Below, piece by piece: positions 23,042-31,745 of a stretch of 47,189 nt of DNA (positions within the stretch are counted from its first letter, which is position 1; each line of letters opens with the position of its first letter). This DNA comes from Clostridia bacterium (GTDB lineage: Bacteria > Bacillota > Clostridia > Oscillospirales > Acutalibacteraceae): the NCBI GenBank assembly GCA_017474125.1, contig JAFVIF010000021.1:1-47189 (forward strand), in the 5' to 3' direction. Made by a program: the position numbers and the translations under genes. The notes under the pieces were generated by a model that ran no database searches, was not told where the DNA came from, and was given only the letters and a program-made list of their open reading frames with translations.

Positions 23042-23959
23042 CTATTTAAGGAATCCGTTAACTATTCGCTCCTCGGCTTCCTTTTCGGTAAGTCCCAAGG
23101 TCATAAGCTTCATAAGCTGTTCCCCTGCGATTTTACCAATGGCGGCCTCGTGAATGAGCTGTGCGTCAATATGGTTTGCGGTAACCTCGGGAATGGCGCT
23201 GACACTTGCATTATCCATAATAATAGCGTCACATTCGGTATGGCTCATACATTTAGTATTGCCGTTAACCCTGGAACGGAAAACCTGACGGGAGGCTTCC
23301 TTGGCAACCGAACGGGACACAAGATGCGCCGAACAGTCCTCACCGTTTAAATCAACGTCGAAATTAGTTTCGGCATACTGCTTTCCGTGTGTCATTATTT
23401 TTTCCTTAACCACAAGGCTTGCTCCTGCACTAAGCGTAGCACGCGTATCACGAACGGTAGAGTCGATTCCCTTAATTTGGGTGGTTTCCATTTCAAGACT
23501 GCCGCCCTCGTCAATTTCAATAACGGTGGTGGGGTTCATAATATTTTCACCCATACCGTCACCTATACCGTAGTGCTTTTCAACGTAGCGCACCCTTGCA
23601 TTTTTTCCCACGTGGAAGGTATGAATACCGTCGTGGGAGGATTCGCTGTCGCCTGTATTATGAATACCGCAGCCCGCTATAATAAGCACGTCGCAGTCGT
23701 CACCAACGTAAAAATCGTTATAAACAAGGTCTTTAAGTCCGCTTTCGCTTATAACAACGGGAATATGCACGCTTTCATTTTTTGTTCCCGCCTTAATTAT
23801 AATATCAATACCCGGCTTGTCCTCTTTTGAAACGATTTGGATATTTTCGGTGGAGTTTCGACCCTGTGCCTTTCCGTTTGCGCGGAGATTATAGGCGCCC
23901 GCAGGTACTTCGTGAAGGTCGGCTATTTCGCTTAGTAAATTCTTTTGTATTGCGTCCAT
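23042..23959 (-). CDS. sufB: SufB/SufD-family Fe-S cluster scaffold subunit
   Basis: The 305-residue protein has the beta-helix core of SufB/SufD, with VIIKAGTKNESVHIPVV-like strands, FHVGKNARVRYVEKHYG near 118, FRSRVNGNTKC, SHTECDAIIMD and the closing EAAIGKIAGEQLMKLMTLGLTEKEAEERIVNGFL. It is much shorter than E. coli SufB (495) and has no separate SufD partner. With SufC alone beside it, it matches the two-gene SufCB (SMS-type) systems of anaerobic Firmicutes and archaea. It should build Fe-S clusters on a SufB-SufC complex in the cytoplasm. Many databases would call it SufD or SufBD. Confidence 0.88.
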   Translation of the reverse strand: MDAIQKNLLSEIADLHEVPAGAYNLRANGKAQGRNSTENIQIVSKEDKPGIDIIIKAGTKNESVHIPVVISESGLKDLVYNDFYVGDDCDVLIIAGCGIHNTGDSESSHDGIHTFHVGKNARVRYVEKHYGIGDGMGENIMNPTTVIEIDEGGSLEMETTQIKGIDSTVRDTRATLSAGASLVVKEKIMTHGKQYAETNFDVDLNGEDCSAHLVSRSVAKEASRQVFRSRVNGNTKCMSHTECDAIIMDNASVSAIPEVTANHIDAQLIHEAAIGKIAGEQLMKLMTLGLTEKEAEERIVNGFLK

Positions 23960-23970
23960 AGTTTCCCTCC

Positions 23971-24693
23971 TTAAAGCTTATCGGTAAGGGTTTTGCAAAC
24001 CGAGCTGGCCGCAAGTAAATCGGGAAGAATATCATTTTTGCTTCCGCTTTTAAGTACGGTTCCGTCGGCAATTACAACAACTCTGTCGGCAATATCAAGA
24101 ATTCTTTCTTGGTGAGAAATAATTATAATTGAACCGCCGATTTTTTCGTGCAGCTTTTCAAAAACCTTAATGAGATTGTTAAAGCTCCAAAGGTCGATAC
24201 CTGCTTCGGGCTCATCGAAAATAGAAAGTCCTGTGCCGCGCGCCATTACGGTAGCAATTTCAATTCTTTTAAGCTCACCGCCGGAAAGGCTTGCATTAAC
24301 CTCTCGGTTAATATAATCCTTAGCGCAAAGGCCAACCTCGGAAAGGTAGCCGCAGGCCTCGCTTACCGAAATATCCTTGCCCTTGGCAATACTGATAAGA
24401 TCCTTTACGGTAATACCCTTGAAGCGCACAGGCTGCTGAAAGGCAAAGCTTATGCCCTTTTTTGCTCTTTCGGTAACCGATAAGGCGGTAATATTTTCAC
24501 CGTTAAGGAAAATTTCGCCGCTTGTAGGGGTTAAAATACCTGCAATAATTTTTGCAAGGGTAGATTTACCGCCGCCGTTAGGTCCCGTAAGGGCAACGAA
24601 GCCTTCATTTATTTTAAGGTTTACGTTTTCAAGAATAGTTTTCTTTACACCGTCCTGCTCTACGGCATAGCCGATGTTTTTAAGTTCTAACAT
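23971..24693 (-). CDS. sufC: Fe-S cluster assembly ATPase SufC
   Basis: An ABC ATPase of 240 residues: Walker A GPNGGGKSTLAKI near 37, signature SGGELKRIEIATVMARG near 139, and Walker B with the SufC-typical FDEPEAGIDLWSF near 162, then the H-loop IIIISHQERIL. SufC powers cluster formation on the SufB scaffold; the ELKR-E form of the signature is typical of SufC and not of transport ATPases. It lies 11 bases after the Na/Pi cotransporter gene and 11 bases before sufB. Confidence 0.94.
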   Translation of the reverse strand: MLELKNIGYAVEQDGVKKTILENVNLKINEGFVALTGPNGGGKSTLAKIIAGILTPTSGEIFLNGENITALSVTERAKKGISFAFQQPVRFKGITVKDLISIAKGKDISVSEACGYLSEVGLCAKDYINREVNASLSGGELKRIEIATVMARGTGLSIFDEPEAGIDLWSFNNLIKVFEKLHEKIGGSIIIISHQERILDIADRVVVIADGTVLKSGSKNDILPDLLAASSVCKTLTDKL

Positions 24694-24704
24694 ACAGAAG
24701 CTCC

Positions 24705-26480
24705 TTATTCTGCCGGAAGTGAATATTTCTGCTCATATTTAGTAAAGTGAGAAACAAACTCAGGATTTTGACCTGCATGAAGACCACGGAGATACTTATG
24801 AGCGTCAAGTTTTTTGGAATACATTTGAACGGTATAAACCGCAATGTTGGAACAGTGGTCGGATACACGTTCGTAGTTACCGAGCAAATCGGACAGTATA
24901 AAGCCGAGCTCTACGGTGCATTCGCCCTTTTGAACACGCTTAATATGGCGGGAGTGAATATCGGAGCGCAATGCGTCGATAACCTCCTCTAAGGGTTCAA
25001 CAAGAGAAGCCTGCTCAATATCATCATTAGTAAAGGAATCAATGGTAAGGTCAACGATTTCGTTAAGAGCGGCGGTTATAACCTTAAGCTCCTCCTTAGC
25101 ACTTTTTGAGAAAGAAAGATTCTTTTCAAAAAGCTCCTCGGCGCCCTTAACAATATTTTCGGCGTGGTCACCAATACGTTCAAGGTCACCTATAGTATGC
25201 AGCATTCTGCCTATAATATGACTTTCCTTGCCCGAAAGGTTGCGTCCCGAAAGACGAACGAGGAAGGTGCCCAGCTTGTCTTCATAACGGTCAGTAAGGC
25301 TCTCGAGCTCGTCAACCTCCTCAACAAGCTCTTTGCGGTAATCGGTTATAGATTCAATAGCCTTTAAAATAGCGGTACGTGAAAGCTCGGCCATTTCATC
25401 GGTAAGACGGGAACATTCGTCAATAGCAAGTCCCGGTGTAAGAAGCAGACGTTCATCAAGGAATACGTTCTTATCGTTCTTACCTTTCTTGTCGGGAACA
25501 AGCCACATAACCACTTTGAGAAGTAATTTATAAGTAAGTCCCATTAAAATACTGAGCATTACGTTAAATACTGTATGAATAATAGATACTTCGACGGTGC
25601 CTATGTAAGACTGAATAACCTCTTTTATAAAAGGAGAAACAATAGTTAAAATTATCATCGTGAGAATACTGCCCACGGTGTTTACGTAAAGATGAACGGC
25701 AACAACTCTTTTAGCATTTTTATTGGTGCCTATAGAAGAAATAAGAGCTGTTACGCAGGTGCCGATATTTGCGCCAAGCACCATCGGAATTGCCATTTCC
25801 CAAGTAATGGTGTCTGACGAAAGGGCAAGAGACTGAACAATACCCACGGTGGCAGCAGAGGACTGAATAACACCCGTAAATACAGTGGAAACGAGCAAGG
25901 CAACCCAGGGGTTGGAAAGAACACCCATAAAGCTTCTGAAGGCTTCCGGATCGGTATTCTTAATAGCGCTTACCGAAGCACTCATAAATTCCATACCGTA
26001 CATAAGTATAGCAAAGCCTAAAAGTATGGTGCCAAGCTCTTTATGCTTACTCTTTTTAGCGAACATTCTGACTATGATACCTATAAACGCCATTATGGGA
26101 GAAAGGTATTCGGGGCTAAGAAGCATAATAAGGCTGAATTTATCGCTTTGAACACCCATAAGATTTAATATCCACGCGGTAAAGGTAGTACCGACATTGG
26201 AGCCTAAAATGGGAGCGATGGTCTGAGGGAACTCCATAATACCGGAGTTAACAAGACCGACAAGCATTACCGTCATAGCCGAAGACGACTGCATGGCAAT
26301 GGTAATACCTGCACCGAGAGCAAAACCGAAAATTGGTTTGGAGGTAGCCTTTCTAAGGGTGGTTTCAAGCTTACCTCCCGACATTTTTTCAAGACTTGCT
26401 GACATAATGCTCATTCCGAAAAGGAAAAAAGCAAGACCTGCCAGCATCATAAGAATTGAACTTAAAATTTCCATCTCCAT
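24705..26480 (-). CDS. Na+/phosphate cotransporter family protein with PhoU-like domain
   Basis: The N-terminal 300 residues carry two copies of the Na/Pi cotransporter repeat, with the QSSSA motif in MQSSSAMTVMLVGL near 63 and again IQSSAATVGIVQSL near 205, plus GSNVGTT and GANIGTCVTAL. Residues about 340-570 form a PhoU-like helical domain (IGDLERIGDHAENIV). The layout is that of YjbB-type exporters that lower cell phosphate. It lies 30 bases behind glyQS and 11 before sufC, so it appears to be in their transcript. Start choice between two nearby ATGs (26480 and 26474) is uncertain. Confidence 0.92.
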   Translation of the reverse strand: MEMEILSSILMMLAGLAFFLFGMSIMSASLEKMSGGKLETTLRKATSKPIFGFALGAGITIAMQSSSAMTVMLVGLVNSGIMEFPQTIAPILGSNVGTTFTAWILNLMGVQSDKFSLIMLLSPEYLSPIMAFIGIIVRMFAKKSKHKELGTILLGFAILMYGMEFMSASVSAIKNTDPEAFRSFMGVLSNPWVALLVSTVFTGVIQSSAATVGIVQSLALSSDTITWEMAIPMVLGANIGTCVTALISSIGTNKNAKRVVAVHLYVNTVGSILTMIILTIVSPFIKEVIQSYIGTVEVSIIHTVFNVMLSILMGLTYKLLLKVVMWLVPDKKGKNDKNVFLDERLLLTPGLAIDECSRLTDEMAELSRTAILKAIESITDYRKELVEEVDELESLTDRYEDKLGTFLVRLSGRNLSGKESHIIGRMLHTIGDLERIGDHAENIVKGAEELFEKNLSFSKSAKEELKVITAALNEIVDLTIDSFTNDDIEQASLVEPLEEVIDALRSDIHSRHIKRVQKGECTVELGFILSDLLGNYERVSDHCSNIAVYTVQMYSKKLDAHKYLRGLHAGQNPEFVSHFTKYEQKYSLPAE

Positions 26481-26510
26481 TTTCTCACCTATTAAAAGTT
26501 CTTTTTAATA

Positions 26511-27902
26511 TTAAAATTCAATTTTAGCGGCAAGATAAGCCTTAACTTCACCTATAGGCATACGAACCGATTCCATAGTATCTCTGTCACGAACGGTTAC
26601 ACAGCCGTCGTTTTCAGATTCGAAGTCATATACTACGCAGAAGGGAGTTCCGATTTCGTCCTGTCGTGCATAACGCTTACCGATAGAGCCTGCATCATCG
26701 TAATCTGCCATAAAGGTTTTGGCAAGGTCGGCGTGAATTTCCAAAGCCTTTTCACTAAGCTTTTTGGAAAGAGGAAGCACAGCGCACTTAAAGGGTGCAA
26801 GTGCAGGATGAAGGTGAAGCACCGTTCTTGCTTCGCCGTTATCCTTAATTTCCTCATCATAAGCGTTACAAAGGAAGGCAAGAGTAACTCTGTCGGCGCC
26901 AAGGGAAGGCTCAACAACGTAGGGAACGTACTTTTCATTTGCTTCCTGATCAAAATATTCAAGGCTTTCGCCGCTGTGGTTAGCATGCTGGGTTAAGTCG
27001 TAATCGGTACGGTCGGCAATACCCCAAAGCTCGCCCCAGCCAAACGGGAACATAAACTCAAAGTCGGTGGTTGCCTTTGAATAGAAGGACAGCTCCTCGG
27101 GGTCGTGGTCACGAAGGCGGAGGTCCTCCTCTACCATACCCAGGTCTAAAAGCCATTTTTTACAGAAGGCGCGCCAGTATGCGAACCACTCAAGGTCGGT
27201 ACCGGGCTTGCAGAAGAACTCAAGCTCCATCTGCTCAAATTCACGGGTACGGAAGGTAAAGTTACCGGGGGTGATTTCGTTACGGAAGGATTTACCAACC
27301 TGACAAACACCGAAGGGAATCTTCTTTCTTGAAGTACGGCAAATATTTTTAAAGTTTACGAAAATACCCTGCGCGGTTTCGGGGCGAAGGTAAAGAGTAG
27401 AGGTAGAATCCTCGGTTACGCCCTGAAAGGTTTTAAACATAAGGTTAAATTTTCTTATATCGGTATAATCCATAGAGCCGCAGGAAGGACAGGCAATATG
27501 ATTTTCCTTAATATAGCTGAGCATTTCCTCATCGGACCAGCCTGCAGGGTTAATATCAAGATTGTTTTCTGCGGCATAGTCTTCGATAAGCTTGTCGGCT
27601 CTGTGACGGGACTTACACTGCTTACAGTCCATAAGAGGGTCGGAGAAGCCGCCGAGGTGACCCGATGCAACCCAGGTTTCGGGGTTCATAAGAATAGCAG
27701 AATCAAGGCCTACGTTAAGGGGGGATTCCTGAACGAACTTTTTCCACCAAGCCTTTTTAACGTTATTTTTAAGCTCAACACCCAAGGGGCCGTAGTCCCA
27801 AGAGTTTGCCAGGCCGCCGTATATTTCACTACCGGGATATACGAAGCCTCTGCCCTTAGCGAGAGCCACTATTTTTTCCATTGTTTTTTCTGTTGCTTTC
27901 AT
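26511..27902 (-). CDS. glyQS: Glycyl-tRNA synthetase, single-chain alpha2 type
   Basis: The 463-residue protein starts with [25 protein letters not shown]-type sequence and has a Zn ribbon ([14 protein letters not shown] plus ACPSCGS), [12 protein letters not shown], motif 2 [21 protein letters not shown] and the C-terminal anticodon domain ([15 protein letters not shown]). This is the eukaryote-like homodimeric GlyRS, not the alpha2beta2 form. The leader (27903-27978) is too short and has no T-box sequence, unlike many Firmicutes glyQS genes. GAGGT precedes the ATG. Confidence 0.96.
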   Translation of the reverse strand: MKATEKTMEKIVALAKGRGFVYPGSEIYGGLANSWDYGPLGVELKNNVKKAWWKKFVQESPLNVGLDSAILMNPETWVASGHLGGFSDPLMDCKQCKSRHRADKLIEDYAAENNLDINPAGWSDEEMLSYIKENHIACPSCGSMDYTDIRKFNLMFKTFQGVTEDSTSTLYLRPETAQGIFVNFKNICRTSRKKIPFGVCQVGKSFRNEITPGNFTFRTREFEQMELEFFCKPGTDLEWFAYWRAFCKKWLLDLGMVEEDLRLRDHDPEELSFYSKATTDFEFMFPFGWGELWGIADRTDYDLTQHANHSGESLEYFDQEANEKYVPYVVEPSLGADRVTLAFLCNAYDEEIKDNGEARTVLHLHPALAPFKCAVLPLSKKLSEKALEIHADLAKTFMADYDDAGSIGKRYARQDEIGTPFCVVYDFESENDGCVTVRDRDTMESVRMPIGEVKAYLAAKIEF

Positions 27903-27978
27903 TTTTATACCTCATTTCAGAATAAGCCGCTAAAAACGGCGCATAATTATTCATTATAATATACAATACATCATTTTT

Positions 27979-28007
27979 AGTTTACTATTAAATTGATTTA
28001 TTGTCAA
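27979..28007 (-). promoter_or_regulatory. Promoter of glyQS operon
   Basis: Minus-strand TTGACA (28007-28002), 17 bases, TAAACT (27984-27979). A second TATAAT lies nearer the gene but without a good -35. Confidence 0.55.
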
Positions 28008-28014
28008 CTCATTC

Positions 28015-28043
28015 TTGACTTATAGGGGTAAATAAGCTATAAT
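28015..28043 (+). promoter_or_regulatory. Promoter of HPr-like/small protein pair
   Basis: TTGACT (28015-28020), 17 bases, TATAAT (28038-28043), 34 bases before the ATG at 28078. Confidence 0.75.
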
Positions 28044-28077
28044 TTTGTAAGAAAATACTAATGAAGGAGTGGCTTTT

Positions 28078-28344
28078 ATGTCAGGAACTATTCAGTTACA
28101 CAACTTGGATTTTGAAGAATTTATCAAAGCGCTTGATCTTTGCAAGGGCGACGTTTTTTTGGAAACCGAAGAGGGTGACATATTAAACCTTAAATCAAAG
28201 CTTTGCCAGATTATGGGTATTGCTAACATTTTAAAGAACGCCACTGTTTCCGAAGCAACAATTCGCTGCACCAATCCCGAGGATGAAACACTTCTTTTCC
28301 GTTTTAACCTTTACGGCGACCTTCCCGACGATCAAAATAATTAA
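28078..28344 (+). CDS. Small HPr-like fold protein without the phospho-histidine site
   Basis: The 88-residue protein has the second half of an HPr-like pattern: CKGDVFLETEEGDILNLKS followed by the short helix KLCQIMGIANIL and a last strand plus charged helix, like the D-L-x-NAKSIMGIM stretch of HPr. The N-terminal region where HPr has His15 reads HNLDFEEFIKALD and contains no aligned His. It may therefore be a structural or regulatory HPr relative. The GTG at 28069 overlaps the ribosome site, so the ATG at 28078 is used. It precedes the small protein at 28363 by 18 bases. Confidence 0.6.
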   Translation: MSGTIQLHNLDFEEFIKALDLCKGDVFLETEEGDILNLKSKLCQIMGIANILKNATVSEATIRCTNPEDETLLFRFNLYGDLPDDQNN

Positions 28345-28362
28345 AATTGGAGTTGTTTAACT

Positions 28363-28623
28363 GTGGCAGATTTTTTAACCTATAAGGGACGTCCCCTTGT
28401 AAGAAAGGGCAACACCGTTTACTACGGTAATATGAGCGACACCTATATTGTTCGCCTTACCATTCTTTCAAGCCAAAATGATATTGCCGATGCAATTAAA
28501 ATTGAGCTTATGCTCAGCGATACAGGCCTTAACGAAAAGGACCGCGTTAAAAAGACAAGCGAAAAGCACGGCTTCTACGAAGCACTTGACTTAGCTTCGG
28601 TTTGGCTCGAGAGAAGTAAATAA
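28363..28623 (+). CDS. Conserved small protein of unknown function (86 aa)
   Basis: The start FLTYKGRPLVRKGNTVYYGN, with MSDTYIVRLTIL next, is one I remember from short conserved proteins in many Clostridia, and it ends EALDLASVWLERS. It looks like a small beta barrel followed by a helix. No signal peptide or membrane segment is present. It starts at GTG with GGAG about 8 bases upstream and is co-transcribed with the HPr-like gene. The function is not known to me. Confidence 0.75.
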   Translation: MADFLTYKGRPLVRKGNTVYYGNMSDTYIVRLTILSSQNDIADAIKIELMLSDTGLNEKDRVKKTSEKHGFYEALDLASVWLERSK

Positions 28624-28626
28624 AAA

Positions 28627-28668
28627 GAAACGACTGAAACGATACATCGCTTCAGTCGTTTTTATTTT
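28627..28668. terminator. Terminator between small protein and SDR gene
   Basis: AAACGACTGAA (28628-28638) pairs with TTCAGTCGTTT (28651-28661), then TTATTTTA. Usable in both directions. Confidence 0.85.
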
Positions 28669-29389
28669 ACATTGCTCTTCTGCAACCGTCAACCTGATAG
28701 TTTTGACCCGAAATATAACTTGCTTCTTCGCTTGCAACGAAAAGCACGGCGTTTGCCAGTTCTTCAGGAGTGCCGGGTCTGCCCGTAAAGGAATGTTTGA
28801 GCATTACGTCGTCTCTATCCGTTACGTTTATGCTACCGGGGGAAATACAGTTTACGGTAACGCCCTTATCAGCTACCACCTTAGCCAGCGCTTTGGTCAT
28901 AGCTATTATGGCACCCTTTGTCATCGAATAATCAACGAAACAACCAAGTCCGTAAACACCTGCAACACTGCCTATATTTACTATTCTGCCGTAGCCACGT
29001 TCTATCATACCGGGAAGTACCGCCTGAGTGGGGTATACACTGCCCATAATATTTATATCAATAAGCCTTTTCCACTGCTCTGAAGTAGAATTTATAAAAT
29101 CGCTTGCGGGATAAATACCCGCATTGTTTACCAAAATATCTATTTTACCAAATTCCGCCTCGGCTTCTTTTATTGCATTTTTAGAAGCAAGTTCGTCAGC
29201 AACGTCAAAAACAGCGATTTTTACCTTTACCCCCAAAGCCCTTGCCTGCTCCGCAGTTTCCTTTAAATAAGTTTCATTAATATCGGCGATTATAATATCC
29301 GCACCATTTTTTGCAAAGCCCAAGGCTATTGCTCTGCCAATTCCCTTGGCAGCTCCCGTTATAAATGCCGTTTTACCAAAAAAATTCAT
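28667..29389 (-). CDS. SDR family oxidoreductase
   Basis: A classical short-chain dehydrogenase of 240 residues: TGAAKGIGRAIAL near 11, NNAGIYPAS near 87, the catalytic Ser in NIGSVAG and YSMTKGA (YxxxK) near 150, and the closing SYISGQNYQVDGC. Asp in IIADINE after strand two suggests NAD(H) preference. Substrate is unknown; FabG-like and sugar dehydrogenases share these motifs. The ATG at 29389 with AAGGAG 8 bases upstream is preferred to the GTG at 29398. It is divergent from an AraC regulator that probably controls it. Confidence 0.88.
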   Translation of the reverse strand: MNFFGKTAFITGAAKGIGRAIALGFAKNGADIIIADINETYLKETAEQARALGVKVKIAVFDVADELASKNAIKEAEAEFGKIDILVNNAGIYPASDFINSTSEQWKRLIDINIMGSVYPTQAVLPGMIERGYGRIVNIGSVAGVYGLGCFVDYSMTKGAIIAMTKALAKVVADKGVTVNCISPGSINVTDRDDVMLKHSFTGRPGTPEELANAVLFVASEEASYISGQNYQVDGCRRAM

Positions 29390-29411
29390 ATAAAACACTC
29401 CTTTTTTCTTA

Positions 29412-29455
29412 ATTATAGCTTAAATGCTTGATTTTTAAATGATTAAAGCTATAAT
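29412..29455. promoter_or_regulatory. Symmetric divergent promoter/operator of SDR and AraC genes
   Basis: The plus strand has TTGATT (29428-29433), 16 bases, TATAAT (29450-29455) for the AraC gene. The minus strand has TATAAT at 29417-29412. The two -10 regions are arms of an inverted repeat: ATTATAGCTTAAAT (29412-29425) and the complement of ATTATAGCTTTAAT (29455-29442). The dyad could be the AraC protein's own site. Confidence 0.5.
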
Positions 29456-29502
29456 ATATTTAGCCGAAACTATACTTTTTCAACCTTTAAGGAGTGAAAA
29501 GC

Positions 29503-30246
29503 TTGGAATTTTCTTTACCTACCATTAAAAAATTTTACTCTTGTACTAAAGTGAGTAATGACAAGGGTTTTACCATTACCAAGGATAACCGCGAAAGCGC
29601 CGCGCTGATTTTTACCTTTAGCGGAAAAATCAGCTTCACGAACAAAAGCGGACAGGTGATTTCCGACCCGAATACCGCCGTTTACATATCTCAGGGCGCA
29701 TCTTATATAAATCATTGTCTTGAAGACGCCGAAAGCATTATGTTTTGCTTTTACTGTGATGAATGGGATGATAAAATCACTTCATTTTCCGCCATTGACA
29801 AAAAGGAAATAGCGGACATCTACGACCGTATATGCAGCGAAAGCGCATTTGATTGTCCAAAAAATAATGCTTCCGTTTTATCGCTTGTTTACTCTATTTT
29901 CTGCAAGCTTCTTGATACCGAGCGTAAAAGCACCATGCTTTCCCCCGCCTTAGAGGTTATCGCAAGTCATTTTGATTTGCCCGATTTAAGCCTTGATATG
30001 CTGGCTAAAAAATGTAATATAAGCAAGCCGTACCTTCACAAGCTTTTTATAAAGGAATTTTCTCTTTCACCCTACCAATACATACTTTCATTTCGTATGA
30101 AAAAAGCGACCGAGCTTTTACGAGAAGGCCTTACGGTAAGCAAAGTTTCAAGACTTGTGGGTTATTCCGACATTTATCAGTTTAGCCGCGCCTTTAAAAA
30201 GATATACGGTATATCTCCCGAAGGCTTTAAAAAACGTGACGGTTAA
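29503..30246 (+). CDS. AraC family transcriptional regulator
   Basis: The N-terminal 130 residues look like a cupin-type sensing domain. The C-terminal 100 hold two helix-turn-helix units: LSLDMLAKKCNISKPYLHKLF and the signature VSKVSRLVGYSDIYQFSRAFKK...GISPEGFKK. TTG at 29503 is preferred to GTG at 29494, which lies inside the ribosome site AAGGAGTG. It is divergent from the SDR gene. The effector is unknown, perhaps a sugar or the SDR substrate. Confidence 0.9.
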   Translation: MEFSLPTIKKFYSCTKVSNDKGFTITKDNRESAALIFTFSGKISFTNKSGQVISDPNTAVYISQGASYINHCLEDAESIMFCFYCDEWDDKITSFSAIDKKEIADIYDRICSESAFDCPKNNASVLSLVYSIFCKLLDTERKSTMLSPALEVIASHFDLPDLSLDMLAKKCNISKPYLHKLFIKEFSLSPYQYILSFRMKKATELLREGLTVSKVSRLVGYSDIYQFSRAFKKIYGISPEGFKKRDG

Positions 30247-30310
30247 AACATTTTATTTTTACGGTGCAAATTGGCTTTAGGATTATTTCTTGTTAAACAA
30301 TAAACTTGTT

Positions 30311-30339
30311 TTGCAATATATTTTAATTTATGCTATAAT
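30311..30339 (+). promoter_or_regulatory. Promoter of MATE-gpsA pair
   Basis: TTGCAA (30311-30316), 17 bases, TATAAT (30334-30339). Confidence 0.7.
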
Positions 30340-30383
30340 GGTTTCATAGTTATTTAACAATTTTATTTTACGAGATGTTTATA

Positions 30384-31742
30384 ATGAAGGATACAAGCAA
30401 AAAATTTACCGAAATGACGCAAGGCAAAATTGAGCCCGTTATTATTAAAATGGCCGTACCCACCATAATAAGTATGCTGGTGACCGCCTTTTACAATATG
30501 GCAGACACCTATTTTGTAAGTAAAATCGACGACGTTTCCGCCACCGCCGCCGTTGGCGTTGTTTTCTCAATGATGGCGCTTATTCAGGCGGTAGGCTTCT
30601 TTTTCGGTCAGGGCTCGGGCAATTATATTTCCCGCGCTCTCGGCAGTAAAAACACAGCCGAAGCAGAGGCTATGGCCTCTACGGGCTTTTTCTCCTCCTT
30701 TTTTATAGGAATACTTATTACGGTTTTCGGTTTAATATTTATTGAGCCGCTTGCCGTTATTTTAGGCTCCACCAAAACTATACTTCCCTACGCAACAGAG
30801 TATTTAAGGTATATTTTGTTAGGCTCTCCCTTTATAATTTCTTCCTTTGTTATTAACAATCAGCTCCGTTTTCAGGGTAATGCCTCTTACGCAATGGTAG
30901 GCCTTGTATCGGGCGGTATTTTAAATATTGTACTCGACCCCATTTTTATATTTAAATTAAACCTTGGTACGGCAGGCGCCGCCATAGCTACCGTTGTCAG
31001 TCAGGTGTTTTCCTTTATTCTTTTGCTTATAGGCACCACCAAGGGCTCCAATTTACGCATAAGGCTTAAATGCTTCACCCTGAAGGCCTCGTTTATAAAA
31101 GAAATTTTCCGCGGGGGACTGCCTTCTCTTTGCAGACAGGGCATTGCCAGCGTTGCTACCATTGTATTAAATTTTGTTGCAGGCGGCTTTGGAGATTTTG
31201 CCATAGCTTCTATTTCCATAGTAAACCGCATAACTATGTTTATAAACTCTGCGGTTATCGGCTTCGGTCAAGGCTTTCAGCCCTTTTGCGGCTTTAACTA
31301 CGGCGCAGGTCTTTATAGCCGCGTACAAAAGGGCTTTGCCTTTTGCATAAAGGTTACCACCGTATTTTTAAGCATAGCCGCCATAATAGGCTTTATATTT
31401 GCTCCGGAGCTTATTTCCCTTTTCAGAAAGGATGCCGAGGTTATTTCCTTTGCTTCAAGAGTACTGCGTTTTCAATGCCTGTCGGTACCCTTTTTCGGCG
31501 TAATAATAATGGGAAATATGATAATGCAAAACCTTGGAATGGTGATTCGCGCAACCTTTTTGGCCACTGCAAGGCAGGGTATATTCTTTATCCCCCTTGT
31601 TTTAATACTACCCGCGCTGTTTGGCGAAACGGGACTTCAGGCAACTCAATGCTGTGCCGACCTGCTTACCGCAATTTGTGCTATACCTATTGCAGTATCT
31701 GTGGTAAAATATTTAAAGAAACTAAATAACGAAGGAGATTAA
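30384..31742 (+). CDS. MATE family efflux transporter (second)
   Basis: Twelve hydrophobic helices in about 452 residues, with the N-terminal family block KMAVPTIISMLVTAFYNMADTYFV and GQGSGNYISRALG near 80. It differs from the MATE protein at 3802 and belongs to the branch often annotated as MepA-like. The ribosome site is weak for both possible starts (30375 and 30384). Three bases separate its stop from gpsA, so the two are co-transcribed, although no functional link is obvious. Substrate is unknown. Confidence 0.9.
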   Translation: MKDTSKKFTEMTQGKIEPVIIKMAVPTIISMLVTAFYNMADTYFVSKIDDVSATAAVGVVFSMMALIQAVGFFFGQGSGNYISRALGSKNTAEAEAMASTGFFSSFFIGILITVFGLIFIEPLAVILGSTKTILPYATEYLRYILLGSPFIISSFVINNQLRFQGNASYAMVGLVSGGILNIVLDPIFIFKLNLGTAGAAIATVVSQVFSFILLLIGTTKGSNLRIRLKCFTLKASFIKEIFRGGLPSLCRQGIASVATIVLNFVAGGFGDFAIASISIVNRITMFINSAVIGFGQGFQPFCGFNYGAGLYSRVQKGFAFCIKVTTVFLSIAAIIGFIFAPELISLFRKDAEVISFASRVLRFQCLSVPFFGVIIMGNMIMQNLGMVIRATFLATARQGIFFIPLVLILPALFGETGLQATQCCADLLTAICAIPIAVSVVKYLKKLNNEGD

Positions 31743-31745
31743 GAG

